DNA of 64,000 bases from Inia geoffrensis (GCA_036417435.1 CM070905.1:62575092-62639091); one strand, 5' to 3'; positions 1-11,154 are shown, counted from the stretch's first letter. Program-made: numbers and translations. The notes: generated from the letters alone by a model not told the origin.

Positions 1-757
1 TTTAAGTTTTGTAAAGTTTGTAGGGTTTCTAAGGTCATATGGCTCCACTGGTAGCTAGGCAAAGCTCACAGCTGCAGGCACCATGGCAGAATGGTCAAGA
101 TGACAGACCCACTTAGCACGTTTACCCTGCCCTGCCGTGCCCAAGGATTCAAAAATAAAAACCCTATGCCTCTGGGAAAACATTCCCTAGGAACAGTGAT
201 TCTGACCCAGTGAGCTTTCAATGAGTGAAAACTGACCTTCAGAGGAAGCTCTCAAGTTCAGACTGAGTGTGGGTGACAGAAAGCTAATGTAGGAGCCAGG
301 TGACAGCCCACTCGGGTGATATTTTTGAAATCATACTGAGGTTCATGACCTCAGCAGAAATTAGGAACACAGAAGATGGAAACATAACTACACAGACCCA
401 AAACGAGAGCACAGGAAAACAAGCAGATAAATGTCACAGAAGTTCCCTTCATCTGTGTGTGAAACAGGAAGACACTCTGGTTTGCTCCCTGGTCCCCACT
501 CTCAACATTATGACTAATTGTAAAGGCCACACGCTTGAAACACACATGAAAAACCCCAAACACCAACACTATCCTCACACTTGGGTAGGAAACTACCTTA
601 CAAAGCTGTCTAACAAGAAAAATAGTCTTCATAAAAGGCTCTGGTAACAAATTGTACTTGTTTGGAATCCAAGAATACTGCTTCTAAAAACTCCCTTCTG
701 GTGAAAAAAGACATGGATAGTAATAGCAGATGGAGGAAAACCCACCCTGCCCACTCT

Positions 758-795
758 CTGGGACACACACACACAGACACACACACACACCAAAC
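758..795. repeat. (CA)n microsatellite, interrupted
   Basis: An uninterrupted-looking run of CA dinucleotides broken by one AGA near 773. It is the source of the short low-complexity open frames on both strands here. Confidence 0.9.
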
Positions 796-1177
796 AAATA
801 AAACCCCAGAAAACCCCTCCCCCATCAGAGAAAAAAACCCCCAACAATGCTAGACCCTGAGTAGGTACTCAAAAAATACTTTTTGATGAGCCTGCTCCTC
901 CATTGTAGCATTAGAGCTTAACAAGCAAGCAATATTACCGGAAAACTTGATACCTGGAGCAGGGGTAAAGCTACATAGAACGCTACAGACTATAAGGTGA
1001 TCAAATAAGAACAGTATTTGGTTTTAAAGTACACCATTATCTCACGAAAGGAACCAAGCCTGCAGTTTTCTCCCTAGGAGACTGAGGGAGACAGGGAGAA
1101 GGGAAATTTTATGAGAAAAGATAATGAGCTTAGTGTTTGACATATGGCTGTCAGGAAGCAATGGGATCCCTAGTTAG

Positions 1178-1208
1178 CTATATATATATACATACATATA
1201 TATATAAG
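1178..1208. repeat. (TA)n / TACA low-complexity repeat
   Basis: Alternating TA with two ACATACA interruptions, about 30 bp. A simple repeat with no other signal. Confidence 0.85.
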
Positions 1209-3439
1209 TAAGTACAGGAGACAGTTCTGAATGACTGGGCAGGACCTGGGTGCAGGGACAGAAATGCATATTACTGCTCCAGGCTAAAGCTTCTCACCCA
1301 GACATACGGGAGCTAGCGAGTGAGTGTCTCAGTCATTTGCTAATTGGCCAGAATTTCGAATCGCAAATCTGGAGATAGAAACCAAGGAAGCAGCCAAAGA
1401 CAAACATTTTCATTGTAATATGAACAATTAAACCATTTTAAAATTGGTCCAGTTAGTCCTGTCCTAGAGAGGGCTATTTTGGATAAGGCCGAGTTAGGAG
1501 ATTTAGGTGAGCTTGAATTCATGTAACTCTCTTCTGTTTTATCCCACCACTTTCTGTTCAGTTATCTGAGAGTTATTTTTCTTGGCCCAACTTTGAGGAA
1601 CACAAGACTTTACATGTTATAACTCGTGAATTGAGACTAAGGACTGTCACATGTGGTCACAAGGTGATTTCAGAGCCACTTTCAAGTATCTCAAAATGTC
1701 ACTCAGTTTCTTTTTCATTTAAAATGTTTGTATAAACTGGCCAAATATTGGTTTTCCATTACATTATCTATTTAGTAGGAGAAAACACATTTCACTATGA
1801 CACTGAGTCGGAGTGATTTTCTGGGCCACGGCTCCTGAAGAATTGTGTCCTTGCTGTAGACAGAAGCGGTCTGCTCTCTGATAACACTGTACCAGGGCTT
1901 AGCCGTGACTTGTCCAACAGAATCACCACTGGGAGTGAACCAGCCTCCAAGCAGCAGGGTGCTAGAGCTTACAGCTCCCCCAGTCCTATAAAGTCAGCCA
2001 TCCCTGGATTAAGCTCTTTTTATTTCTTGATTGTTTAATGTCTTACATATTATAATCAGTATATTAATTCAGGATTTGGGCCTTCTGGCAGTTTTCCGAA
2101 GGGCACACATTTGGAAGTCAACTAATTAAGAGTATTCTTTTCTTCCATCACTGCAAGTTCTCTGTACACTGAGAGAATATTTTTATACTCGTGGCCATGT
2201 TAATTTTTAAGCTGATGCTACCCCTGGGGCTGCGGACGCGTAAGAGGCAGATAGAGGGAAAGCACGGCTGGTGACTCAAGGGGGGGCTTTGTGGGTTGGC
2301 AGAGATAAAGGGGAAGGAGAAATTATGTGACACTGCATTTAACCAAGAAAATTTGTAAATCAATTTTTCTGCCTGAGAACAAGTACACATTTTGAGGAAG
2401 AGCACATTCATCTCTTTATCTTCAGAATTAAGTTGAGTGCTCAAAAAAAAAAAAAAAAAGTATATGAGCTGCAATGCTATGAAACAAAGATTGTAACTAC
2501 AAACCAATGAGGTTTTTAAATAAGGAGAAAGATATCAATCTTATTCCAACATATCTTGGCATATGCGTTAGAAGAAACTCATGAAAGTAAGCCTGTATCT
2601 TGGGCAGTTAGCATTTCTGACTTAATTCTGTGAAGAAAGGCATGGCTACTGGGCTAGTGTTGTACCACTATAACCAAGTTTAAAAAGTCAAAATCCAAAA
2701 CCAAGAAACTTTTTTTGGAAGAAGCAGGGAAACATGAGGCTAGAGACTCAAATGTGCTTGTGTCTGTGTAAAGAAACACTGGAGGGATGCACTAAGGGAT
2801 GGGAGTGTTGGAATAGAGAGGAGAGTGAGCAGCAGCAATGGGAGTGAGAGGTTCGCTTTTAGTTTTTTTACTGTATACATTTTTTGATTTTTGCACCAAT
2901 GTGAATATATCACCTACTCAAAAATTATGTTTATTAAAATAATGAAATTAAATAGGAGATAATAAAAGCAAAGAGCAAACTATATAAACAAGAGGTTGGG
3001 AATAGGATAAATCACATTCCTATCAAAATAAACTGAAGCTTATGTATAATTATAAATAATTTATTAAATGTTAAGACTTGCTAAAACTAGGTGGTGGGTA
3101 CCTATTACTTGTTACATTATTGTCCTTATCTCACCTTTGTAAGACTGAAATACTTCCCCCTCCAAAAAATAATTTGTTTAAAAGCACTTTTATTTCATCA
3201 AAATATTCTATCCTTAAGCCAAGGGAGAAACATGTTTATGAAAATACAGACCATGTAATGGCAATCTGCATTAATTATTTGCTTTTTTACTTTCACAACC
3301 TGGTGTGATTTCAGTATTTACAAATAAGTAGACACTCTGATAAATATGCATGGACATTCATGAAATACTGCACAGTGTGTTGCCTAGAATAAAAAATTAA
3401 TAAGGAAAGTGGGTTTCTGCCCTCAAGTTTATATGTCTC

Positions 3440-3486
3440 AGCCTTGGAAACTTTTTTTTTTTCTTTTTTTAAAGCCTTGGAAACTT
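3440..3486. mobile_element. Minimal poly(A) retro-insertion flanked by a 14-bp target-site duplication
   Basis: The 14-mer agccttggaaactt occurs at 3440-3453 and again at 3473-3486. Only 19 bases, almost all T, lie between the copies. This is the layout expected when L1-type target-primed reverse transcription copied little more than the poly(A) tail. Slippage in a pre-existing duplication is an alternative. Confidence 0.6.
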
Positions 3487-3991
3487 AGTGCTAGAGTTGT
3501 GATCTCTTTCCAATTTTGAAAAAACTTTAACCAATGTCCTCTGTTTTCCAGACTTTCTCCTCTCACACTCTGGGAATTAAATCCAAATCAAGCAAAGACT
3601 GAGTAGAGAAAACCAACAGCCCTAGGTAACTGGGGCCGGTAGGATGATCTTGGCCCACTTCTAGTCCTGTAAGAAACCTGTAACACCAGGGCAGATAGTA
3701 TGCCAGCCACCCAGGGCAAGGGATGCTCTAGAATTTGGCTGAGAATCTCAGGGGTAGGATGGAAAGCAAACGCTATGACCAATCTGAACACACTCAATTT
3801 CTTGGGGTCGCTTAAGACTAGGCATGTCTTATCCAAATCCATAGCTCTGAAATCTCTTATGGGGGGTTATTTAGCAAATGATTTTAGGTCTGGTGAACTT
3901 GGGTGTGGGACCTGGCCAGGCAAGCTTTCCCTGTGCATTTAACTAAGGTTCAATGAAGATAAGCACAGTACATCAGCAGGGCAACATTTCT

Positions 3992-4202
3992 TTCTTTCTT
4001 TTTTTTTTTAATTAGATTTTTCTTTTTTTGAAAATTGCCTAAATTCATAATTTATAATCTATTTATTTCTTTTTTAAAATTTATCTAGTTTTGGCCACAC
4101 TACGCACGGCACGTGGGATCTTAGTTCCCCAACCAGGGATCAAACCCGTGACCCCTGTAGTGGAAACGCAGAGTCTTAACCACTGGACTGCCAGGGAAGT
4201 CC
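3992..4202 (-). mobile_element. tRNA-derived SINE (older CHR/ART-type), minus strand
   Basis: Read on the minus strand, the head at 4202 starts ggacttccctggcagtccag and carries a tRNA-like B-box (ggtttgatccctgg). It ends in an A/T-rich tail that appears as poly(T) near 3992-4010. A perfect 18-bp duplication cagcagggcaacatttct flanks it at 3974-3991 and 4203-4220, which fixes the element boundaries. The body lacks the GC-rich CHR-2 segment found in the younger copies. Confidence 0.9.
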
Positions 4203-4304
4203 CAGCAGGGCAACATTTCTAGTCCTACCATCTCTGCTTACCCTTTGGAGACTGTCCCTGTGTCAGAGACAATGAAAGACCCTTTGCATACTAGATCTCC
4301 AATC

Positions 4305-4490
4305 CTGGCAGTAACCCAGCAAGGCTGTTGCTACTGGCTCCAATTTACAAATGAGAACAACTGAGGCTAAAAGAGTTTAAGTATGAAGCAAGTTACTTAA
4401 GGCCATAGAGATCATTTATAGTAGAACCGCATTTAAATTCAGGTCTGTCTGATTCTGAAAGCCATGGTTTTTTTCTACTCCAGCATTCAA
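4305..4490 (-). mobile_element. MIR SINE relic
   Basis: The core reads aatgagaacaactgaggct followed by a decayed aagttacttaaggcca motif. These are the antisense versions of the conserved MIR core and the tRNA-related part. Old and diverged, with ends only approximate. Confidence 0.7.
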
Positions 4491-4742
4491 CATCTGACAT
4501 AATACCTTTTAGCTTTAGTAGTTTGAACATTATGTAATTACACTAAAGAGGACAGATCTACACATACTATTTGTGCTTGAGCATATTTGAAGTCACTTAT
4601 AAAGACAAATGACAGTCACCTAAAAACAATTGCTTGGGAATGCAAAGCTATTCAAAAGATAAAAATTACATTTTCCTGCATGTAACAACAGTATTTAAAA
4701 TATTAAACAAATTATAACCCCAAAGAAATGCATAAATCTTAC

Positions 4743-4784
4743 CACCTTCCTCGAGTTTCATGTCTAATAGTTCATCTATAGGTT
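4743..4784 (-). CDS. ICA1: ICA1 linker exon encoding (EPI)DELLDMKLEEG
   Basis: On the minus strand a strong pyrimidine tract is followed by ctatag and then codons for DELLDMKLEEG, ending at a good donor (gtaaga at 4737-4742). Human ICA1, as I remember it, has GPIDELLDMKSEEG here, so the homologous exon would start at 4784 (42 bp). At that point the sequence is TG, not AG. The first AG after the tract starts the exon at 4775 (33 bp), losing three codons in frame. The exon is phase 1 at both ends, so skipping or shortening does not break the frame. It belongs to the disordered acidic linker after the arfaptin-homology domain. Only about 100 bp separate it from the preceding exon. The AG at 4776-4777 is the likely acceptor. 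Confidence 0.75.
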
Positions 4785-4884
4785 CATTAGAGGAGAAGAA
4801 AGAAAAGAAAATTGAGTCATTTCATTTTGTAAGGAGTTTGAGTCAAATTACTAAAATTCAGTTGTTTTCCTTAATCTAGATTAC
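4776..4884 (-). other. ICA1: Very short ICA1 intron
   Basis: The donor gtaatc is at 4879-4884 (minus) and the acceptor ctatag ends at 4776. The intron is about 109 bp with a long pyrimidine tract (minus tttcttttctttcttctcc) just before the acceptor. It would be 100 bp if the ancestral acceptor position were used. Confidence 0.65.
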
Positions 4885-4947
4885 CTGAGCATGCATTATG
4901 TATAGAGCTTTTGTCTAAGGCATATAAAACAGTTTTTCCATCTTCAG
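4885..4947 (-). CDS. ICA1: ICA1 linker exon encoding TEDGKTVLYALDKSSIHNACS-like peptide
   Basis: Minus-strand codons following the A supplied by the previous exon read (A)CT GAA GAT GGA AAA and then give VLYALDKSSIHNACS, ending at a GT donor (gtaatc). This matches human ICA1 TEDGKSILSALDKGSTHTACS as I recall it, with about six substitutions, far more than the arfaptin-homology exons show. The base pair before the homologous start (4948-4949 on the minus strand) is AC, not AG, and the pyrimidine tract is weak. An AG inside the exon (ctgaag) would start it at 4941, six bases shorter and still in frame. The exon is 63 bp, phase 1 at both ends, so skipping it also keeps the frame. It is probably functional or recently decayed; the sequence alone cannot decide. 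Confidence 0.7.
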
Positions 4948-5299
4948 GTGTAAATATAACACATGCATTTGGTTATCACCAATTCAGAAAGGTGTGTGTG
5001 TTCATATACTAACGCTAAGGTAAATACATGGCTTCAGGAAGAAATGGTATCCACAAACTCACTCACACAGAAGCAGGGGTCCTCAGATGATAATTTACCC
5101 AAGCTGCTGGCTCTCAGTGAACGCTGAGTTAACAGCCCTGAATCCTTGTTTTGTTTGGTAGAAAACTATATGTCACTGATCAACAATTCTCCTTCTACGG
5201 ACAAATGTGTGACTTCAGTACTGGAAGATCGAGTGACGGTGAGCTAAGGAACCTCAGCCACGTGGGCCTGGCTAAAATAAAAGGGCAGATTACGGGTGA

Positions 5300-5677
5300 A
5301 AGAAGCCAACCTGTAAAGGCTACATTCAGCGTGATTCCAACTATATGACATTCTGGAAAAAGCAAAACTATGGAGACAATAAAAAGACCAGTGGTTGCTA
5401 GGAGTTTGGGGGAGGGAAAGTTGAATAGGTGAAGCAATGGGGGATTTTTAGGACAGTGAAACTACTCTGCATGTGGTGGATACATGGCATTAAACATTTG
5501 TGAAAACCTACAGACTGTACAACCTCTAATGGAAACTATGGAATTTGAGTGATAATAATATGTCAGCGTTGGTTCATTGATTGTTTACCCTGGCGGGGGA
5601 TGTTGCTAGTGGGGGTGGCTATGCATGTGCGGGGGCAGGGCATATAGGGGAACTCTTTGTACCTTCTGCCTGATAAA

Positions 5678-5712
<35 letters not shown>

Positions 5713-5760
5713 TGTGTACGCACAATATAACAGCCTTAAAACTTGGTTTGCTCATAGGTA
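5300..5760 (+). mobile_element. Old L1 (L1M-type) 3' UTR relic
   Basis: Contains the familiar L1M 3' UTR landmarks in order: a gaccagtggttgctagg motif, a cagtgaaactactctgcatg motif, ggatacatggcattaaacat, and a tatgtcagcgttggttcatt motif. A related copy is at 58905-59154. A TG microsatellite has expanded near its 3' end. Confidence 0.8.
5678..5722. repeat. (TG)n microsatellite
   Basis: About 20 TG units with a GCGCG interruption near the end. It lies within the L1 3' UTR relic. Confidence 0.95.
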
Positions 5761-6094
5761 CGTTAGACTTTCTACAGGTCCCAGAATAAAGGACAGATGG
5801 CACTTCATTATAATGGATTCCATTCTGTGTATATATAAAATAGGGCAATCAACATTTATGATCTCAAAATATTATGCAGCTACCACAAGCAAGTGAACAT
5901 AGGGCACAAAGAGAAAATCTGATCCCCCTGTACTGTCGCATGTTGTATAACAAACTATCTATATTGATAACTTGAATAGAAATAGAATCAACTGGAGTTG
6001 ACATTTTTCCCATAAAACTAAAATTTTTCTATTCAATTACTTAGACTCCCACAGGATTCGTGCTGTCGGCCCTGCATGATCCTGAGGCTGGAGG

Positions 6095-6520
6095 GTGTGG
6101 GGCAATACAGTCAGAGACTCTTACATGGCCAGCCTGCCTCTCCGGCTTCTTCTACCACTTACTCCCTCCGTCAACCTCTAGGACATTGTTCCTCTGACCT
6201 TCCCCTGGTCCTCCCTGGCTCATAGTCTTTGCCCAGGCTGTTTCTTTTGCTTTGATAGGTCTTGCAGTAGCCTTGACTTAGCCAGTTCCCCGATGCCTTC
6301 AAACAGGTGAAGTCACCCTAACACACAGGCCCATTGCCCTTGCAGCCCTCACCCAAGTTGGAGCTGCCCAGTTACTTGTGTAATTGTTAGGTTACCACCT
6401 GCTCCCCCTTTTGACTATAAGCCCCATCCTGGAAGGGTCTACCACCATGGGCCCAGAGCCCTGTGCTGTGTCCGCCACAGAGGTGGCTCTCAATTAACAT
6501 CCGCTGAACAAATGAACAAG
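6095..6520 (+). mobile_element. L2 LINE 3' end relic
   Basis: Shows L2 3' features in order: a tgttcctctgaccttcccc-like segment, a tcctggctcat-like segment, a tataagccccatcctgg motif (L2 has taagctccatgagg), and a terminal ctcaattaacatccgctgaa related to the L2 end ctcaataaatatttgttgaa. Strongly decayed. Confidence 0.65.
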
Positions 6521-7623
6521 TACATGAGTAAGTGAAGGCATACAAGCATGAGGGATGACAGGAAGCCAAGCTGTAGAGGCAAAAAGGTGACAGTTTTTTG
6601 TGGGTTTTTTTTTTTCCCTATTGAAAGACAGATGGGAGAAAGGCAAATGAAGAAGTAAATGGGAGAAGAATAAAGTAGGTGATGTGGTTGGAAAAGTAGG
6701 AAGGAAGATGGAAGGAAGACAGAGTGTGAAGGGAAGAGATGGAAGAGAAGGGGAGTTCCAGGGTGTAATCTGCCCCCTCCTGTCTCCTGGAAAGGCTGCC
6801 CCAGCAAAGGGCAGAGGCAGATGCATTCCGAGAGGGCCGGGCTGAACAGGCGGTTGGGGTAATTTTAGTTCTCTTCCTATTACCTATAAAACTTTCCCCT
6901 GCATCTCCAAGAATTTGAGTCCCAGTGAAAGGCTCAGCTTTCCATCCTGAGTTCTGTCACACTTTACCCTACCCCGTGCTCCTCATGTGAGAACCACCAG
7001 TGAAAGAATGGGCTGAAATAGCAGAAGGCAGGAATAGCTGACAAGCCCTTCACAGCACACTGTCTGGTCCATCAGTGCTCTGATCCCTCTTCCGACCACA
7101 CGAGGGTCAGTAACACCAGAGGGATCTGGTGCCACTCAGTACTCAGCAGGCCCAGGAACCACCTGGAAGAGCAGTGTCTGAGCTCTCCCATCTGTTCCCA
7201 ACCATGACCAATACACACCCCATGACACAGCCAAAATCGAACTCCCCTGATGTCATCGTGTAATCTCTTTACCACCATCTCTACAGCCCAAATGGCAGTT
7301 ACAACTCGTAATGGTAATACGAGAAATGTTATCACCTGTTGTAAAAGAAATAGTATCAATAGTGATGCTCCCCTGACAGGCTGCTGCTGAAATGACTAAT
7401 GATGCTGTTTTCTAGTTCAAAATATACAACCTCTCTCAATAACACTATAGGGTCAACAGCACTGATATTTGGAAATTTAAAACTTAAATGATAGGAAGCA
7501 AATTAATATAGAATTTTCTCAATTGGAAAAAAACGTCTAGAAGAAGTTTACCAAAAAAGAAAATGAGCTGGCTGTTGTGCAGCAGTATTGCAGAAGTAAT
7601 TCTAAATAAAAATCGAAACTTAC

Positions 7624-7676
7624 TCTTAAAACTAGAGGATTCCTTGTGCTGGTTTTCATCCTCTAATGAAATTAAC
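7624..7676 (-). CDS. ICA1: ICA1 exon encoding LISLEDENQHKESSSFK
   Basis: The minus-strand acceptor ttttaattttaag is followed by G TTA ATT TCA TTA GAG GAT..., encoding LISLEDENQHKESSSFK and ending with A before a consensus donor gtaagt (7618-7623). The first G completes the Q codon (CA|G) of the upstream exon. The last A starts the T codon of the next one, so phases 2 and 1 agree with both neighbours. Human ICA1 has LISLEEENQRKESSSFK at this point as I recall it. The 53-bp exon encodes the start of the acidic, serine-rich linker that follows the arfaptin-homology domain. Confidence 0.93.
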
Positions 7677-7767
7677 CTTAAAATTAAAAAACAAAGTTTA
7701 GTAATGTTGTTCTGAAAATGTTATACTTATGATAGAGCCAGATTTTCTGTACAATATCTATTACTGT

Positions 7768-7769
<2 letters not shown>

Positions 7770-7811
<42 letters not shown>
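7770..7811. repeat. (CA)n microsatellite
   Basis: About 20 near-perfect CA units. Likely length-polymorphic. Confidence 0.97.
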
Positions 7812-7812
<1 letters not shown>

Positions 7813-8477
7813 ATGAACATACAGTCATTTACATGCTATATATTTTTGGAAGAAGAAATAAATTTGCTGGCTTTCTTCTCTCCCTGTACTAAAACTGGTT
7901 AGTAGTATCTTAACATCTCAATTTAGTTTCATGCCAAGGCACATATTCTGTAAATATCTAGGTGGGCAGTTATGTATAACAAAGATAGATACTTACAGTT
8001 ATCACTTTAAAAACATAGTTAAAAAACTGATGGACAAGCAGGTGTTTATTCTGATTCCTGGTGTTACAGGAGAGGATACCTCAGGAGGTTAGCTAAATTA
8101 CATAAGGCTGAAAGCAGGATCATTCTCGAATCCACAAGACTGTCGCCTACTGAACTCTCACTATTCATGGGTAAGATGATGGCGCAGATACATCACCACC
8201 CTGAGATTCAGCTGGTGCCTCTGAATCCCCCTCCTAGCAAAGTGGTTCACTTTCTGCCACTTCTGAGCAAAATTTGTATTAAATTTCATTGTCATTTAAA
8301 CTAGTTACTAGTTTATACTTTTTGAGCTTTAAAAAAGTACTAAAAATAATGAAGAAATACGAAATTAATTAAAACTAATCACCCAAAACTAATCTTCGGT
8401 GGTTCCTCTCTAAGTAAAAGTTAATGCTTTATTTTGATTGCAGTAACATATATGGTGAAAAGAAGGCACCAGAACTC

Positions 8478-8690
8478 ACTCCAGGCCCTGCCTCTTACTA
8501 TACTAGGGGCCATGAGCAGTCCCTTAACCTCTCTGAGCCCCACTTCCATCATTAACACAACAGGGAAATGCCTACATTAATTACACGGAGGGTCACCATG
8601 AGAATGAGTTGAGATAACATGAATAAAGCACCTGGCATTGTGTTTCATACACAGTAGGTGCTCACTAAATGGTAGCTAGCATCACCATTA
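8478..8690 (+). mobile_element. MIR SINE relic
   Basis: Read in order: cctgcctcttacta, cttaacctctctgagcccc, gagttgagataacatgaata, caccuggcatt-like (cacctggcattgtg) and cacagtaggtgctcactaaatg. These correspond to the MIR body and its 3' end. The tRNA-like head is mostly missing. Confidence 0.85.
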
Positions 8691-8838
8691 CTACCAGGAA
8701 TAGGTTAAATTGCTTCCCCCTAAAATAGTCAATTGTACTAGATTCAGAGCACATTCTATAGCTGTTCCTACAGTGAAAAATTGTCTTTGTTCTGCACTAA
8801 AGAAATTTTCTAGTATTTGCTTTAAAATTAAAGAAGGC

Positions 8839-9050
8839 GGGCTTCCCTGGTGGCGCAGTGGTTGGGGGTCCGCCTGCTGATGCAGGGGACACGGGTTCGT
8901 GCCCCGGTCTGGGAGGCTCCCACATGCTGCGGAGCGGCTGGGCCGGTGAGCCATGGCCGCTGAGCCTGCGCGTCCGGAGCCTGTGCTCCGCAACGGGAGA
9001 GGCCACAACAGTGAGAGGCCCGCGTACCGCAAAAAAATAAATAAATAAAT
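8839..9050 (+). mobile_element. CHR-2-type cetacean SINE, full length
   Basis: Starts gggcttccctggtggcgcag, carries A- and B-box-like tRNA segments (ggttcgtgccc), the GC-rich body ctgcgcgtccggagcctg, and ends in an (AAAT)n tail. A perfect 15-bp duplication aaaattaaagaaggc lies at 8824-8838 and 9051-9065. Little divergence from the other copies indicates a fairly recent insertion. Its orientation is opposite to ICA1. Confidence 0.95.
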
Positions 9051-9972
9051 AAAATTAAAGAAGGCTACTCTTGGTGGTAAATACTTCTGTCAGACAAAAA
9101 AGATATATTTAAAACCTGATTTAGAAACACAGTAAAAATGTAAACCTGTTTTAGCACAAGATTGTCATCTAAACTTTTTTGTGTGGAAAAGGAAGAGCAA
9201 ATGGAGGCAAGGTAATCTACTAGGTTAGACAGCTCAAGATTAACCCCATTCCCACGGGCTATGACATCTCAACAGAAAAAGACATAGGTTCACATGTAAA
9301 CCTCCTCCTTGCTGTATGAGATGAGGAATCATGCAGCATATATGTTGAAAAGTTCATCTCAGTGTTTAAAAATGACTGGAGGAGCCTTCTCTGTAAAGAG
9401 GTAAGAAATGATGATGGAGAGTCACTTCCTGTGCTCAAAGCTGCTCTCCGTTTCACAGAGGAGGAAACAGAAAGTCTGCATGGAGAAACTAAATGTCAAG
9501 ACCCAACACTTGTATATCATAACACCTGAGTACTACATGTGTTGTGAGGTAAGCTAAAAAGTTATTTCCTTCTATGAGAGAAAAGCCGGGGATTTCCTAT
9601 CTAGGACAGGATCTTGTAACTGATGGTGACAAAAGGAATAGATGGGGTGCAGAAATCCCAGAGAGCAGGAAGCTGGGTCTGAGGCCAGAGAGTACTGGAG
9701 ACCTTTGCCCTCTCTTGCCCCAGTCAACTCCTCACAAGTTGCCCTTCCTAAGACCCCAGAAAGGGGTCTCTTCTTGGGATAAGTGAGTCCCGGCCTAGCA
9801 GGAATAAGTGAGGGGAGGAGTTTGGCCTCAATTTTAGTTCACCTACTCAGAGAAGTGAGGAAGTAAAGCAATCACCCTGTGTCAGAAACCCTGGCAGACT
9901 CGGTCTGCGAGGATGGCGGTGGCCTTACCTGTGGGAAAAAAAGGTTTGCCAAGAGAACGAGCTGTGACTTAC

Positions 9973-10070
9973 TGACTTGGTTCCTCCACTGAGGCCTCTG
10001 CACTTTCCTGCTGGGCAATCTTCTTCCTTTCTTCTTTCTCAACCAGCTTTTTCATAGGGTCTTGTAAGCT
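9973..10070 (-). CDS. ICA1: ICA1 exon encoding SLQDPMKKLVEKEERKK...EEPSQ
   Basis: On the minus strand an intronic pyrimidine tract (cattttcttttgttttcttt) ends at gatcaag. The exon then reads AGC TTA CAA GAC CCT ATG and encodes SLQDPMKKLVEKEERKK, then IAQQESAEASVEEPS, ending in CA before a perfect donor gtaagt. The 98 bp give 32 codons plus two bases, which join the next exon to make Q. Human ICA1 has SLQDPMKKLVEKEEKKKINQQESTDAAVQEPSQ from memory, a clear match. It covers the charged end of the arfaptin-homology (BAR-like) region and the start of the linker. ICA1 binds PICK1 and Rab2 and acts in dense-core vesicle and AMPA-receptor trafficking (family knowledge). Confidence 0.95.
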
Positions 10071-11154
10071 CTTGATCAGGATAATAGGAAAGAAAACAAA
10101 AGAAAATGAAAGATCAATTAAAAACTCAACTGCCACTGGTCCCAGTAATCAAACCCCGAATTAGAGGTTTGGGGAGGTAACCTTGAACCAACCAAGTGGA
10201 CAGAAATGAAATTTTGGATGTTCTCAGACCTATCCAAGAAATACTAGCTTATAAAGGAGAGTTGTTTTTCCACTAGATTTATGTTTTTCCCTTTTGTGAT
10301 AAGTTATTCAAAAGAAGGCCTTTTGGCTATTGCTAACTTTATGTTCCATCTTTAACATGCAGCTAAGATAAACATTCTGTTCTGCTCGCAGCCCACACAC
10401 TGACACACTAGAAGCTTCCTCTCCCCCAAAGATGAGACAATTTTATTTTTAATTTTGTTTTGCTATTTTGCAATATAAAACAGCTTAGTTTTAAAAAAAC
10501 AAGAGGAAACAAACCCTTTTTTTTTCAAACCCAAAATAGTGACTTAACAAATTCTGACAAGTTAACTCCCACGAGTGGACAGAGCAGGTGCATCCAAATC
10601 TTCGTAGGTTAAAAGCGGGTGAGAGTCTTGTTTTGGCACATAATTTCTTTGAGCGACTGTTCTTAAAGTTTATAAAATATTTAAGGAAAGGTGTTTTTTG
10701 TTTTGAAAAGCAAGTGCCAAGGAACTGTACACCAGTGACAAAGCCTGAAAAAGCAATACATTCCTGTAACAACTGAATAATGAGTTATACAGAAAGATCT
10801 CTATTTCTGGCCTAATTATAATACAAACAAAAAAGAATTATCTCAAGATACTTATCCTGCTTATATTCTCAGAACTATTAAAGTCCTCATCCTTTCGGTC
10901 TTCACCTCTCTGTTCCTGTCTCCCTCCTTCCCATCCTTCACTTTTCTAGTATGACACACACACAGAGGAGGCAATAACTTTTCATACGCCAACTCGGACT
11001 GATTACTGATGGCTGACCAGAGGGCTGGTTGAAGATGGTCTGAAGGCTGAGTGTTGGCAGAGTGGAGCTGTGATTGGTTTTGGTGTCTGCCATGGATACT
11101 AGATGGACACTGGTGTCACTCTTCCTGCTAGAATAATTTTCCTATAACACCCAG

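Larger units (their letters stand above)
1..4742 (-). other. ICA1: ICA1 intronic DNA (downstream of the last recognised exon)
   Basis: No exon of the acidic C-terminal part of ICA1 was recognised here on the minus strand, so the stretch is read as intron. It holds a CA repeat (about 758-795), a TA-rich repeat (about 1178-1208), a poly(A) run (2442-2459), a poly(T) insertion with target-site duplication (3440-3486), an antisense SINE (3992-4202) and a MIR relic (about 4305-4490). The rest is unique-looking AT-rich DNA. Open frames here (for example minus 2148-2507, minus 3588-3842) have no splice context or recognisable protein. Confidence 0.7.
4948..7623 (-). other. ICA1: ICA1 intron with L1 3' UTR and L2 relics
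   Basis: A 2.7-kb intron between the LISLEDENQHK exon and the next linker exon. It contains an old L1 3' UTR relic with an expanded TG repeat (about 5300-5760) and an L2 relic (about 6095-6520). The remainder (about 6520-7600) is unique-looking DNA with purine-rich runs at 6640-6760 and no recognised gene. Confidence 0.75.
7677..9972 (-). other. ICA1: ICA1 intron with CA repeat, MIR and CHR SINE
   Basis: A 2.3-kb intron. It holds a long CA repeat (7770-7811), a MIR (about 8478-8690) and a young CHR-type SINE (8839-9050). The rest is unique-looking. The donor is gtaagt at 9967-9972 and the acceptor ends at 7677. Confidence 0.85.

Noticed and set aside
8839..9050. Possible tRNA gene (A- and B-box-like motifs)
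   Set aside because: The motifs belong to the tRNA-derived heads of SINEs; no cloverleaf with an acceptor stem is present.
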